A DNA stretch of 48,001 nt from Saprospiraceae bacterium (GCA_028284395.1 JANQRV010000245.1:1-48001), one strand, 5' to 3'. Counted from the stretch's first letter, positions 19,688-28,796 are shown. Notes: a model not told the origin generated them from the letters alone. Program-made: numbers and translations.

Positions 19688-20812
19688 TCAACGGCTTACC
19701 TTTAAACCACCGTGGTTTAATCTGGCAACTATTTCTCCATTGTTTTTTCCTTTCTTCCAGTTGCCTTTTACAGTATGTCGAGTACTATTCTCTTCTTCAA
19801 AAGATATCTGCAGTTCGGGTGGGTAGCTAATTCCAGCATAGTCGGCCTCTGCATCAAGGGTAAAGGTCGCATCCGGGTGTATGCGTAAACCAAAGCTGGC
19901 ACTCTCGCCAAAGAGACTTACCGAAGAAAAAGAAGGCGCTAGTAGATCTACCCTGGTGTCGCCTTTCACAACATCCATTTCCAAGCGATCATTAATCCGT
20001 CCGATACTAAAGTCAGTGTTTCGTGATTGCACAGTCATTTCCGTAGCTTCCTCAACAATGATTTCATCATATTGTCCAGTATTGAAAAGCGAATTTACTT
20101 CATTAATGGTATAATCGTCATACTTTGTCTTGCATCGTACCCGACCTGCCTTATTGATCGTAACTTTAGATTTATCACTTTTAATCTCTATGCCTTTCAC
20201 TTGATCGATGGCGATCTTAGAGTCACTTAACTCTGCATAAGCATCATTAATTTTCCCGATCGATCCATTTACGTAATCGAAGAGAAAGAAAGAACGGTCG
20301 CCCACAGCCTCAATATCTACGCTACCAAGTTTCAGCATAATATCGGCAGAACCTTCAATTCTTTTCATCGTAATGTCGCCATGATGAAGGTTAATGAGAA
20401 TGTTAGATGTCACAGGGGTGTAAACCTTGAAATTGATAGAATAATCAGCCTTCCCTCCTGATCTTGGTTGCCACCAATTAGTTTGTTTAGCCCTAATCTC
20501 CGTATTGGCAGTGACTCTTTCCGAATTTTCGGTAAAGTGAACCTCAATCCGATCCAGGACTTGTCGAGCGGCGGCTTCTGAGTATGCCTTCGCGACAATC
20601 TTCACGTCTATCCTGGTGAAATTTTCTTCCCACGACACGACGTCGATTTTTCCATACTTACTAGAGATCTTTACCGAACCCTGAGTACCGGTATTGAATT
20701 CCCTAATCAGTGTTTTTGAGAAATCCCTTTGGGCAGAAGCAAAAGAAGAAACAAGAAGGAAGAAGAAAAAGAGGGACAGAGAAATGTAATTTCTATATCG
20801 TAAACCTGTCAT
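19688..20812 (-). CDS. Exported DUF4097/adhesin-like beta-strand protein
   Basis: I start it at the ATG at 20812 (374 residues), which gives the signal peptide MTGLRYRNYISLSLFF...SSFASAQ and a 20-bp overlap with the anti-sigma gene. The rest is a repetitive beta-rich fold with alternating short strands (GSVKISSKYGKIDVVSW, ILINLHHGDITMKRI, KVTINKAGRV), like the head-GIN/DUF4097 adhesin-type helices that sit behind sigma/anti-sigma pairs. The gene order sigma, anti-sigma, exported strand protein suggests it is part of an envelope-stress unit. Its molecular function is unknown. A short inverted repeat at 19702-19720 lies inside its 3' end. Confidence 0.75.
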   Translation of the reverse strand: MTGLRYRNYISLSLFFFFLLVSSFASAQRDFSKTLIREFNTGTQGSVKISSKYGKIDVVSWEENFTRIDVKIVAKAYSEAAARQVLDRIEVHFTENSERVTANTEIRAKQTNWWQPRSGGKADYSINFKVYTPVTSNILINLHHGDITMKRIEGSADIMLKLGSVDIEAVGDRSFFLFDYVNGSIGKINDAYAELSDSKIAIDQVKGIEIKSDKSKVTINKAGRVRCKTKYDDYTINEVNSLFNTGQYDEIIVEEATEMTVQSRNTDFSIGRINDRLEMDVVKGDTRVDLLAPSFSSVSLFGESASFGLRIHPDATFTLDAEADYAGISYPPELQISFEEENSTRHTVKGNWKKGKNNGEIVARLNHGGLKVSR

Positions 20813-21344
20813 TGTCTGTCGAATTAAGATGCCCTTCCCTTTGATACTGTTCAAGTACGCGTTCAAGAATTTTTATTTTCATTTTGTAGCTTTCGATTAA
20901 GTTGTCTAGTATTTCTTTTTCCAGTCCTTTCGGTGCATCAATCAATTCTAGCTTTAGCTCCTCCATGGCCTTGTCAACTTCGTCTAAATCATCGTGTATT
21001 TCCGGCTCGTAATCATAGCTGACCAATTGCTGATACTTCTTCTGAAATTCCTGGTCATAGTATTTCTCCAATTTAGGTAATTCCGGAGCAATTTCAATTA
21101 ATTGCTCGACAGCAACGCTTTGGTGACTACCCGGACCAGCAGTATAATTACCAATTAGGAATCCAGTAGAAAGAAGTACTGTAACGGCGGCGGCAATAGC
21201 GAGTACCTTTCTAAAAGACAATTTCCGAATAGGAGAAACCTCTAAAGATAGTTCCACTTTATTCCAAATCTCGACACTGGGATCAAAATGATCAAATTCC
21301 TGTCGATGCGTTTTTATGAACGATTCCAATCTGTCTTCATGCAT
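20793..21344 (-). CDS. Probable anti-sigma factor, single-pass membrane protein
   Basis: The 183-residue protein has a cytoplasmic N-terminus (FIKTHRQEFDHFDPSVEIWNK), one transmembrane helix at about residues 45-65 (VLAIAAAVTVLLSTGFLIG), and a mostly helical, charged periplasmic part of about 110 residues. It overlaps the ECF sigma gene by 8 bp and the next exported protein by 20 bp, so translation is probably coupled. It has no zinc-binding ZAS motif. The anti-sigma assignment rests on position, topology and size, so it is inference. Confidence 0.7.
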   Translation of the reverse strand: MHEDRLESFIKTHRQEFDHFDPSVEIWNKVELSLEVSPIRKLSFRKVLAIAAAVTVLLSTGFLIGNYTAGPGSHQSVAVEQLIEIAPELPKLEKYYDQEFQKKYQQLVSYDYEPEIHDDLDEVDKAMEELKLELIDAPKGLEKEILDNLIESYKMKIKILERVLEQYQREGHLNSTDNDRFTI

Positions 21345-21891
21345 AATTTGTGTTTTTTGAACCGATCAATTCTTTTAGTTTTCTTTTGGCCCGACTGTAT
21401 TGGGACTTCGAAGTAGTTTCACTTACCCCGAGAATCTCAGAAATTTCACGATGATCATAGCCTTCGATGGCATATAATGTAAAAACCACCCGATAGCCAT
21501 CCGGCAAACGCGAGAGAGCTTCCATGACGGCCTTAACGGAGTATTCAGGTTCAACACTCTCGTCAATGCCTATTTCGACTATATTACCATGGCCTTCCCT
21601 AATCTCTTCAAAATACAGTCGTTTGCGTTTTAAAAAATTAATGCAATTATTAACAACGATTCTCTTGATCCACGCCCCAATTGAAGATTGATACTTAAAA
21701 GTACCAAGTTTGCTAAATACATCTACAAAAGAGTTCTGCAGCAAATCTTCGGCATCCATTTCATTCTTCACCATACGCAAGCATACGTTATACATTGACT
21801 TTGAATATAGCCGGTATAACTCGAACTGGGCGTTTCGATTGTTTTGTTTGCACAGTTCAACAATATCGCGATGCGTGCTGGCGTAGTCCAA
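21337..21891 (-). CDS. ECF RNA polymerase sigma factor (sigma-70 family)
   Basis: The 184-residue protein contains sigma region 2 (FELYRLYSKSMYNVCLRMVKNEMDAEDLLQNSFVDVF, which continues into KRIVVNNCINFLKRKR) and sigma region 4 (LPDGYRVVFTLYAIEGYDHREISEILGVSETTSKSQYSRAKRKLKEL) with its helix-turn-helix. The start is a TTG at 21891 because no in-frame ATG or GTG lies upstream and the first ATG would cut region 2. The gene heads a three-gene unit with the anti-sigma and exported protein. Upstream are TATCTTTG (21925-21918) and a perfect 9-bp inverted repeat. Confidence 0.93.
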   Translation of the reverse strand: MDYASTHRDIVELCKQNNRNAQFELYRLYSKSMYNVCLRMVKNEMDAEDLLQNSFVDVFSKLGTFKYQSSIGAWIKRIVVNNCINFLKRKRLYFEEIREGHGNIVEIGIDESVEPEYSVKAVMEALSRLPDGYRVVFTLYAIEGYDHREISEILGVSETTSKSQYSRAKRKLKELIGSKNTNYA

Positions 21892-21900
21892 GATTAGGGT

Positions 21901-21921
21901 TTTGTCTTTGTGAAAGACAAA
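21901..21921. repeat. 9-bp inverted repeat at the ECF sigma promoter
   Basis: TTTGTCTTT and AAAGACAAA are separated by GTG, 10 bp upstream of the TTG start. The repeat overlaps a possible -7 box TATCTTTG (minus strand, 21925-21918). It could be an operator, a leader hairpin or chance. Confidence 0.35.
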
Positions 21922-21991
21922 GATACAAGAGAATGGTTGCAGTAAGAAAACTAACCCAAGACTTATTCCATTAATTTTCTTGTAGGAATTT

Positions 21992-22999
21992 CTAACTTTT
22001 CAACTTTTTGAGAGCCGATTTAGCTTCAGCATGATCAGGATCGAAATTCAAAACTTGCTCGTAGTTGGCTTTTGCATCCTCTTTTTTACCTAAAAGTTCG
22101 TTGGCAAGCCCTCTGTAGAAGTACGCTTTCACATGAGTCGGGCGAACTTTAGTTGTGATGTCAAACAAATTCAATGCTTTCTGAATGGAATCCAATTCCA
22201 AATAAAGCATCCCTCGATTAAAATAAGCAGCTTCGTATTGTGGGTCGATTCGACTGATCGATTTGTAGCATTCGATCGCATCCCTAATTTTATCATTGTT
22301 TTGTAAGTGAGTAGCCTTGGCATGCAAAACAGTTGCATCTTCTGGTGCCATTTCGATCGCACTGTCAAAATACTGGGTTGCTATTGGATTTTCAAATTCA
22401 TCAAAAATCTGTCCGAGATTAATCCACGCATCGACTAGTTCAGGGTCATTCTCTACCGCCTTTTGAAAATAGGGAACTGCATCTTCCTTCTTTCCAAGAT
22501 CTTTCAAATTCATCGCGTACCAAAAGAAAGCCTCTGCGTTTTGTGCGTCTCTCTCAAAGACTTTACCTAAGGTATTCATAGAATCTTGGTGCTTCCGAAG
22601 AATCAACTGATATTCAGCTAACTTGAGCCTCGAAGGCAAGTGGTCCGGAAAGAGCTCGACTGCTTTTTCCATCGTCTTCAAAGCATTTAAAGACTGATAG
22701 TAATTGAGGTAGAGCTCGGCCAGAGCATAATAATTGATCAGTTTAAGACTATCTAACTCAATGGCTTTTTCAAGATCAGCAATGGCTTCATCAAAACCTT
22801 CATTTTGGCCATAAATCCGCGCTCTTTCAGCGTAAAGCTCGGCATTTTGAGGGTCTTTGGAAATCTCTTGAGTTAGGCCATCGATCGCCGGGTTGCCAGT
22901 CAACAACAATTCCTGCTCTTGTTTACCGGAATCAGAGGTGCAAGCAAAACCGCTAGCGATCATAAGCACGAGAATGATACGAAACAGAAAAACCTTCAT
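21992..22999 (-). CDS. Tetratricopeptide repeat lipoprotein
   Basis: From the ATG at 22999 (335 residues) the protein begins MKVFLFRIILVLMIASGFAC, a lipoprotein signal with Cys at residue 20. Upstream in-frame codons to 23068 would put this signal in the middle. Seven or so TPR units follow, for example AELYAERARIYGQNEGFDEAI, AEAFFWYAMNLKDLGKKEDAV and VKAYFYRGLANELLGKKEDAK in shortened form. TPR proteins scaffold protein complexes. No partner is evident. It is separated from the ECF gene by 100 bp. Confidence 0.85.
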   Translation of the reverse strand: MKVFLFRIILVLMIASGFACTSDSGKQEQELLLTGNPAIDGLTQEISKDPQNAELYAERARIYGQNEGFDEAIADLEKAIELDSLKLINYYALAELYLNYYQSLNALKTMEKAVELFPDHLPSRLKLAEYQLILRKHQDSMNTLGKVFERDAQNAEAFFWYAMNLKDLGKKEDAVPYFQKAVENDPELVDAWINLGQIFDEFENPIATQYFDSAIEMAPEDATVLHAKATHLQNNDKIRDAIECYKSISRIDPQYEAAYFNRGMLYLELDSIQKALNLFDITTKVRPTHVKAYFYRGLANELLGKKEDAKANYEQVLNFDPDHAEAKSALKKLKS

Positions 23000-23154
23000 T
23001 ACGAGGAAATTGAAAAAAATTAAACGCCGTAAGGGGCACATAACGTGGCGAAACTCCTTACAAATCAAATCCGGAATATAAACTTTTTTAGGTAGCAGGA
23101 TATTACATTTATCCTAACTGGTTTTATTAAAACGGACCAAAAAGCATTAAAATC

Positions 23155-24780
23155 ATGCGAAAATGGACAAAACTGAACAATTCTATTTCAATACTTCTTT
23201 TGTTCCCAATTGGATTTCTGAATGGACAGATGATCATAGAAGGTTTACTGCAATTCGGAACAACATCCAATGAAGTTGCCACCGATTGTCTATTTACTGC
23301 AAAAGATGAGTTAGTAATTGCTGCCGGGTTTAACGAAACATTTCCTCTTCCTACATCCAGTCTGAATGCAGCTGGCCGAAACGATGCAGTACTCATTAAC
23401 TATGATTTCATCCACCAGGTGCCCAACTGGTTTATACATTTAAATAGTCCGCTTGATGACAAGATCTCAGCCATGGAAGCAGACAAGGATGGTCATGTTT
23501 TCATCGCAGGCTCGTACGGTTTGTCTCTACAGCTGGGGACCTATCACTTAAGTAATGAATTCAATAGCAAAGGACTTTACATCGCCAAGATTTCGAGAGA
23601 AGGATCAGTTCTCTGGGCATTCCCTATCAATGGCAATGGCGTTCAAGAAATCAATGACCTCGCAATTGATGGAAATGGAAATGTATATGCAACGGGCCAC
23701 TTTAGTGGAGGCATACATTTCGGAAACACAACCCTGGAAGCCTCCGGGAATCAAGATCTATTTTTCAGCAAATTCAATCCTAATGGAACGTTAGAATGGG
23801 TTGGGAATGCCGGCGGTACAGGAAAAACACAAGCACGTCGGATTATTTCACTTCCCGATAACTCCTGCGTCATTGCCGGTATTTTTGATGGACAAATCAG
23901 AACAGACACCGATACTGTCACTGCCAATACGAAGGACCGAGATGTTTTCCTCCTACACAGCGATGGTACCGGACAGCTTAACTGGTTAACCAAAGCCGGA
24001 GGAGTATTTGACGATGAGCTGCAAGATCTTGCTTTGGGCCCAAACGGAAATCTCCACTTATTTGGTCATTTCATTGGTGTTCTGACGCTTAATGACAGCC
24101 TTAGCATTCAAAGCCAGACACGAAATCAGGATTTGTTTCTGTTAAAATATAACTTACTCGGACAGGCCCTGGAAGCACATACCTTTGGGGGCAGTAATGT
24201 CCAACAGGCCGCAGACATAACCTTTTTGAAAGACCAGATACTGCTGACCGGAGTTTATCAGGGGCCATGGCAGGCTGGCAACACAAAATTCCAATCTTCT
24301 GCTACGTTCAGCGGATTCATTTTAAAATTAGACCCAGCGTTAAAACCTAAGTCCGGGATAGACCTCCCGATGCAAGAAGGTATGCTCTTTCCGGAAAGAC
24401 TCTGCCTGAACAATGCCGAACAAGTTTTGATTTGGACTTCCATTTCGGGCACCTTAGCAGTGAACCAAAAGCAATTTGCATCGGAAGGGGGATTCGATGC
24501 TCTATTGCTACAACTTCAGGAAAAAAAGCTTACCGAGGTTCAAAAAGCTGCCGTCGGCAAACTCATCCGTATTTTCCCAAACCCCAGCAACGGAGTGCTG
24601 AGTATTGAAAGTGATTACAACATTCAAAAAATGATATTAGTAAATCCTTCTGGGAAAGTGATTAAGATGTGGCCGAGGTTTCAAACAAAAATTACTGTGA
24701 ATAATGTTCCTAAAGGAGTTTATTTCTTAAAGCTTTACACTCGCTCGGGCTTAAGAGTAGAGCGTTTAGATTTGCAATAA
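23155..24780 (+). CDS. T9SS-secreted protein with SBBP-type beta-propeller repeats and type A sorting domain
   Basis: The 541-residue protein has a signal peptide ending near FLNGQ (about residue 25). It then has repeated units that each contain a blade such as GNVYATGHFSGGIHFG, NGNLHLFGHFIGVLTLN or QILLTGVYQGPWQAG, the SBBP/beta-propeller style of Bacteroidota surface proteins. The last 75 residues (IRIFPNPSNGVLSIES, KVIKMW, VPKGVYFLKLYTRSG) are a type A C-terminal sorting domain, which sends proteins through the type IX secretion system and to the cell surface or outside. No enzyme motif is visible. The function is unknown beyond secretion. It is convergent with the glucosaminidase gene. 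Confidence 0.88.
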   Translation: MRKWTKLNNSISILLLFPIGFLNGQMIIEGLLQFGTTSNEVATDCLFTAKDELVIAAGFNETFPLPTSSLNAAGRNDAVLINYDFIHQVPNWFIHLNSPLDDKISAMEADKDGHVFIAGSYGLSLQLGTYHLSNEFNSKGLYIAKISREGSVLWAFPINGNGVQEINDLAIDGNGNVYATGHFSGGIHFGNTTLEASGNQDLFFSKFNPNGTLEWVGNAGGTGKTQARRIISLPDNSCVIAGIFDGQIRTDTDTVTANTKDRDVFLLHSDGTGQLNWLTKAGGVFDDELQDLALGPNGNLHLFGHFIGVLTLNDSLSIQSQTRNQDLFLLKYNLLGQALEAHTFGGSNVQQAADITFLKDQILLTGVYQGPWQAGNTKFQSSATFSGFILKLDPALKPKSGIDLPMQEGMLFPERLCLNNAEQVLIWTSISGTLAVNQKQFASEGGFDALLLQLQEKKLTEVQKAAVGKLIRIFPNPSNGVLSIESDYNIQKMILVNPSGKVIKMWPRFQTKITVNNVPKGVYFLKLYTRSGLRVERLDLQ

Positions 24781-24806
24781 TAATCAATCCTTCAAAGGTT
24801 CACGGC

Positions 24807-25643
24807 TCAATCAGCTACTTCCAACTTTGTCTCATCAGGGAGTTGATCGTATTGATCGAGGTTCAGATCCCTGATTAGATTGATCAACTTATAGCCATAT
24901 TTGGGGTCCGTTGCGTAGCCTGCTTTTTTTAAACCATGAGCCCAGTTCTTGTAATCTGAAACTTCCAGGTCGAATAAGAAACGATACCTTGGTTTTTCGA
25001 GAAGTTTGCTATGGGCTGCGAAGCTCGCTTCAGGCGAATCGAATTTGCGAAAGAAATCCTTATGAGAGTCATCCTCAAAATTGCTGCAATGCCCCCTTTT
25101 ACAAGTCTTGGAAAAGCATTTAAGACCAAAGTGATTGTTATTTTTCAAAGCCAATTTGCTTTCTCCGACATTACTTTCCAATAAACCTTGAGCCAAAGTT
25201 ATACTGGCTGGAATCCCGTGCTTTTTCATTTCCACCTGTGCTACTTCTAAGTATTTTTCAATGTATTGCTTTTGCTTGAGGCGCTTGATGGCTTTTGCTC
25301 GGGCTCTATCGTTAGTGGCAAAATCTCCTTCCGTGTAGATCAAATTCGAGTAGGTGTTACCCCAATTCGCTTCGTCACCATTATTTTTTTCGTTCTTTCC
25401 CAAAAGGGAGGTGTTCATTGGCTTTCCAGCTTTTGGTAGTTCCTCGGTTACCGCAAGTGGAATGAAATTGGAGAATCGAACTTGATTTTTGTGTGCCGAC
25501 CCAATAAACGCAATAATCAAGGCAACTTCAATCCAGTGGATTAAGAACTCATGAATCATGGATTTAATCCGATCCAAAAACCACCTTTTAAGTTGAAATA
25601 GCGAATGGGGAATAAAGCCCTTTGCTCTCGAATTTTGTCCCAT
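24807..25643 (-). CDS. Membrane-anchored N-acetylglucosaminidase-domain protein (FlgJ/LytG-like)
   Basis: The 278-residue protein has an amphipathic or hydrophobic N-terminal segment (IHEFLIHWIEVALIIAFIGS, about residues 30-50) that probably anchors it, then a linker. A GH73-type glucosaminidase domain follows at about 125-265: IPASITLAQGLLESNVGES with the catalytic Glu, NNNHFGLKCF, FEDDSHKDFFRKFDSPEASFAAHS and KAGYATDPKYGYKLI. The family cleaves the GlcNAc-MurNAc bond of peptidoglycan. Two Cys in KCFSKTCKRG, and a third in GHCSN, are unusual. It has a convincing promoter at 25671-25702. Confidence 0.9.
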   Translation of the reverse strand: MGQNSRAKGFIPHSLFQLKRWFLDRIKSMIHEFLIHWIEVALIIAFIGSAHKNQVRFSNFIPLAVTEELPKAGKPMNTSLLGKNEKNNGDEANWGNTYSNLIYTEGDFATNDRARAKAIKRLKQKQYIEKYLEVAQVEMKKHGIPASITLAQGLLESNVGESKLALKNNNHFGLKCFSKTCKRGHCSNFEDDSHKDFFRKFDSPEASFAAHSKLLEKPRYRFLFDLEVSDYKNWAHGLKKAGYATDPKYGYKLINLIRDLNLDQYDQLPDETKLEVAD

Positions 25644-25962
25644 TTTCTCTAATTAAAACAATCAATGAAACAAAAATAACAAAAAGTTTTAAATAATTGC
25701 AATTAAAAAATTAATTGTTTTAAAATTTATCAAGTCTTGTACCAACCTTTCTAGAGGCTGCTACGTCCCTACTTACAATAGACATTATTCTGAAATGGTT
25801 TTATGAGCTAAAAAGGAAGGATTTTAATTTTGATCAAGGCATTCAAAAACGTCTCATCCTCTGTGGCTGTAAGCTTTTTGATAACGTAGAGCATAATTAA
25901 AAGGCGCTTTTTTAGCCGTACAAATTATTTGGGAATAATGTCTAATGTAAATTTGTAAAATT
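25644..25962. other. Divergent intergenic region between glucosaminidase and OmpH genes
   Basis: The gap of 319 bp has no gene-like ORF. On the left it holds the minus-strand promoter at 25671-25702. On the right a TAAATTTG (25948-25955) is a possible -7 element for the OmpH gene, but its nearest TTG is only 16 bp away and it would leave almost no leader. I see no repeats or RNA signature in the middle. Confidence 0.6.
25671..25702 (-). promoter_or_regulatory. Promoter of the glucosaminidase gene
   Basis: On the minus strand, TTG at 25702-25700, a 21-base spacer and TATTTTTG at 25678-25671 fit the Bacteroidota consensus. The predicted start is about 20 bp before the ATG at 25643. Confidence 0.5.
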
Positions 25963-26475
25963 ATGCGGATTTTATTCTTTGCCGGTTTGTTGATCCTGAC
26001 TAGCCAAATAGTTGGCTTTGGTCAGCAAAGATATGCCCATGTCAACCTGGGGAATTTGATCGCTGCTATGTCGGAGACCGAAAAAGCCAACGAATCATTG
26101 AAGTCTTTTCAAGAAGGCTTGATTGCTGAAAGGGATCGATTAGCCGAAGAATTGCAGGTAAGATACAGCAAGTATATGGAGGATAAAGAACAGGGTAGGT
26201 TAGCTCCTAAAAGTGAAGTGGTCATTCAGGAGGAAATAGAGCGCGATCGAAATGAGTTATATCAACTTGAGCAGAGTCTTTCGGGTCAAATTGCCGCTAA
26301 GAGAGAAGAATTGTTAAAGCCCATTTTTGAGAAGGCGCAAGAAGCTATCCGGAGGGTGGCTGAAGAACAAGGGTACTTGATGGTGTTTGATACGAGTGCT
26401 GTTTTGAATGGCATCCTCTTTACACAAGATTCGGACGATATCCTATCTCTGGTGAAATCCAAACTTGGCATATAG
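25963..26475 (+). CDS. OmpH/Skp family periplasmic chaperone
   Basis: The 170-residue protein has a signal peptide (about 1-21, ending VGFGQ). The family hallmark YAHVNLGNLI marks the first strand, then a long charged coiled coil (about residues 45-115) forms the tentacles, and a closing beta segment follows (EEQGYLMVFDTSAVLNGILFT, shown here in two parts in the protein). Skp-like proteins form trimers that hold unfolded outer-membrane proteins in the periplasm. It is a single gene, convergent with the M50 protease with only 17 bp between stops. Confidence 0.92.
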   Translation: MRILFFAGLLILTSQIVGFGQQRYAHVNLGNLIAAMSETEKANESLKSFQEGLIAERDRLAEELQVRYSKYMEDKEQGRLAPKSEVVIQEEIERDRNELYQLEQSLSGQIAAKREELLKPIFEKAQEAIRRVAEEQGYLMVFDTSAVLNGILFTQDSDDILSLVKSKLGI

Positions 26476-26492
26476 GTGTCATGCTACCAAAG

Positions 26493-27623
26493 TTATTGTT
26501 TTGCATCTATCAATTTTTCAATCGAAGACAAATCTATTGTCCCGATGATCACACCATCTTTACGGACTGGTAAGACTGTTACATCTGCTTCTCTCATTTT
26601 TTGCAGGACTTGAAGCATGGGAGTCGTTTCCTGTACTTCCCCGGGAACTTTTTGCATAACGGTATCTAGCTTGAACTTGATACCTTTCTTTTTGAGATGT
26701 TTGTTGTATTGATCGATATCAACAGCTCCAATGGTAGTGAGTTCTTCATTTTGAAGCAACAAGTATCGTGGAGCTGTACCTGGAGGCAGTTCGATTTCCT
26801 GCGATGTTGGAAGTGTCATAATGAGAAAGTCCTCGTTGATGCAATCACCTGCCTGATACTGATTCAATCTAGTTTCCCATTTCACAGATCGATATTCACT
26901 TTCGGCCATGACGAATACAAATAGGCCGATGAAGATCATGATTGGGTCCAGCTCTTGGAAGAATATCATCCATAGGAAAAGTGCCGCAACCAGAATTTGA
27001 CCAACGTAGGAGGCTACTCGAGTGGCAGTTAATCTCGACATTTTCAAGGACAAGAGAGCACGAAAAATCCGCCCTCCATCTAATGGGAACGCTGGAATCA
27101 TATTGAAAAGTCCCAGGATTAAATTAATTCCAATGTTGAAGGCAAATAGTCGGTCGATTTGGGAAAATCTGATGGGAAAGACATTGGAGTCGGGATTCAT
27201 GACGTATCGGGCCATGAGATTTAGTTTTCCTACATTCTCGGCGGGATTGAGAAGCAGGTAAATCCCGATAAGCAGGATGCTGATTACAAAATTTACCAGG
27301 GGGCCGGCGAGAGCAACCCAAAACTCCTGGATGGGCTTGGCAGGCATTCGATCTAACCTGGCGACCCCGCCAATGGGCGACAAAATTATGTCCAATGTTT
27401 TAACACCAAATCTTCTGGCGGTCAGTGCGTGTCCGAATTCATGAAGTACGACAAATAAGAATAACGCCAGGATAATGAGGCTCTGCCAAACTATATATTG
27501 CCATTGTAAGTTTCCAGATTGTTCATAGACCAGATAGATGATCCAAAATAGAATGAGAGCGAAGGTCCAATGTATTCGAACCGGTATTCCCGTTATCTTT
27601 GCAATCTGGACAGCACCTCTCAT
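26493..27623 (-). CDS. Site-2 protease (M50 family) with C-terminal CBS region
   Basis: The 376-residue multi-pass membrane protein has the intramembrane zinc motif HEFGHALTARRFGV in an early helix (about residue 62), GGVARLDRMP after it, and the second metal-ligand motif NMIPAFPLDGGRIFRALL (about 175) supplying the Asp. From about 290 it carries CBS-type sequence (DTVMQKVPGEVQETTPMLQ, then DVTVLPVRKDGVIIGTIDL). Members cut membrane-embedded substrates, often anti-sigma factors after a first site-1 cut. The anti-sigma gene at 20793 is a conceivable substrate but nothing links them directly. The CBS part suggests nucleotide sensing. Confidence 0.93.
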   Translation of the reverse strand: MRGAVQIAKITGIPVRIHWTFALILFWIIYLVYEQSGNLQWQYIVWQSLIILALFLFVVLHEFGHALTARRFGVKTLDIILSPIGGVARLDRMPAKPIQEFWVALAGPLVNFVISILLIGIYLLLNPAENVGKLNLMARYVMNPDSNVFPIRFSQIDRLFAFNIGINLILGLFNMIPAFPLDGGRIFRALLSLKMSRLTATRVASYVGQILVAALFLWMIFFQELDPIMIFIGLFVFVMAESEYRSVKWETRLNQYQAGDCINEDFLIMTLPTSQEIELPPGTAPRYLLLQNEELTTIGAVDIDQYNKHLKKKGIKFKLDTVMQKVPGEVQETTPMLQVLQKMREADVTVLPVRKDGVIIGTIDLSSIEKLIDAKQ

Positions 27624-27648
27624 CTGATTTTCGGTCAGTTATGTTAAC

Positions 27649-28761
27649 TTATACTATGTCCTTTAATGCAGCCAGAAGCATATTGACATGATTCTTGCTG
27701 CTGCTTTGCCCCATTAGGCCGATTCGCCACAGTTTTCCGGCAAATTTGCCGAGACCACCACCGATCTCGATATTATACTCATGGAGAAGCCTTTGCCGAA
27801 TCTTTACGTCGTCTAAGTGATCTGGGATCGTTACTGCATTGAGCATTGGCAATCGAAACTCTTCCTGAACGGGATAATGAATCCCCATTTCCTGCAGTCC
27901 GTCTCGCAGTAGTTTATGATTCGATAGATGTCTTTGGAATCTGTTTTGCAGGCCTTCTTCCAGGACCAACCGGTAGGCTTCCCTAAGGGCAAACATAGCT
28001 GAAACTGGAGCTGTGTGATGATAAGCCCTCTTTGCTCCTGCCCAATAGTTCTTGACCATGGTTAAGTCTAGAAACCAGCTTTGCACTTTAGTATTCCTGT
28101 TTTCGAGCACTCGTACAGCATCATCGCTAAAAGAGATAGGTGATAAGCCAGGGGGGGCACTTAGGCATTTTTGAGTTCCGGAGTAAATTGCATCGATCTG
28201 CCATTCATCTACTTTCACTTCAGTACCGCAATAGGAAGTAACGGCATCTACTACAAACAGCGCTCCTGCTTCCTTGACCAGATTCCCGATTTCTTGTAAT
28301 GGTTGAAGTACGCCGGTCGAAGTTTCTGCATGAACGATGGCAAGTAGTTTTGGTTGACAAGTTGAAAGTGCCTTTTCAATTTGTTCTGTAGTGATCGGTT
28401 CTCCCCAAGGGGCTTCAACTTTTACTACCTTTGCTCCACACCTTTCCACAATATCAGCCATCCGGTTTCCGAAAACGCCATTGATGCAGATCACGGCTTC
28501 GTCACCTGGTTCAAGTAAATTGACCAGGCAGGTTTCCATGCCGGCGCTTCCGGGAGCGGAGACGACAAAAGTTAATTCATTTTGCGTTTGAAAGGTGTGT
28601 TGAACCATGTACTTAATATCGTCCATGATTTCGATGAATTCGGGATCCAAATGTCCCACCAACGGCGTTGACATTGCTTTTAGGACTCTTGGGTGGACAT
28701 CGCTTGGCCCGGGTCCCATCAAATATCGGCGGGAAGTATCCAGTTCTTTATTCCAGGTCAT
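27649..28761 (-). CDS. Class V aminotransferase (alanine/serine-glyoxylate type)
   Basis: The 370-residue protein has GPGPSDVHPRVL at the N-terminus, SAPGSAGMETCLVNLL (cofactor-binding), VHAETSTGVLQPL, VDAVTSYCG (PLP-ring Asp) and IYSGTQKCLSAPPGL with the Schiff-base lysine at about residue 197. These belong to the alanine-glyoxylate/serine-glyoxylate/phosphonoacetaldehyde group. The specific amino donor is not predictable. It lies 41 bp downstream of the acyl-CoA dehydrogenase on the same strand, but a possible promoter and inverted repeat sit in the gap. Confidence 0.92.
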   Translation of the reverse strand: MTWNKELDTSRRYLMGPGPSDVHPRVLKAMSTPLVGHLDPEFIEIMDDIKYMVQHTFQTQNELTFVVSAPGSAGMETCLVNLLEPGDEAVICINGVFGNRMADIVERCGAKVVKVEAPWGEPITTEQIEKALSTCQPKLLAIVHAETSTGVLQPLQEIGNLVKEAGALFVVDAVTSYCGTEVKVDEWQIDAIYSGTQKCLSAPPGLSPISFSDDAVRVLENRNTKVQSWFLDLTMVKNYWAGAKRAYHHTAPVSAMFALREAYRLVLEEGLQNRFQRHLSNHKLLRDGLQEMGIHYPVQEEFRLPMLNAVTIPDHLDDVKIRQRLLHEYNIEIGGGLGKFAGKLWRIGLMGQSSSKNHVNMLLAALKDIV

Positions 28762-28796
28762 TGTAAGTATATTTTGAACTGCAAATGTACTTACAA
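28761..28796. promoter_or_regulatory. Inverted repeat around a possible -7 box of the class V aminotransferase
   Basis: TTGTAAGTA (28761-28769) and TACTTACAA (28788-28796) are perfect 9-bp arms, 18 bp apart. The left arm overlaps the start codon. TACATTTG (minus strand, 28789-28782) fits TAnnTTTG, but I see no spaced TTG. It is possibly an operator. Confidence 0.35.

Noticed and set aside
19702..19720. 9-bp inverted repeat near the 3' end of the DUF4097-like gene
   Set aside because: It lies within codons and lacks a T run, so there is no support for a terminator.
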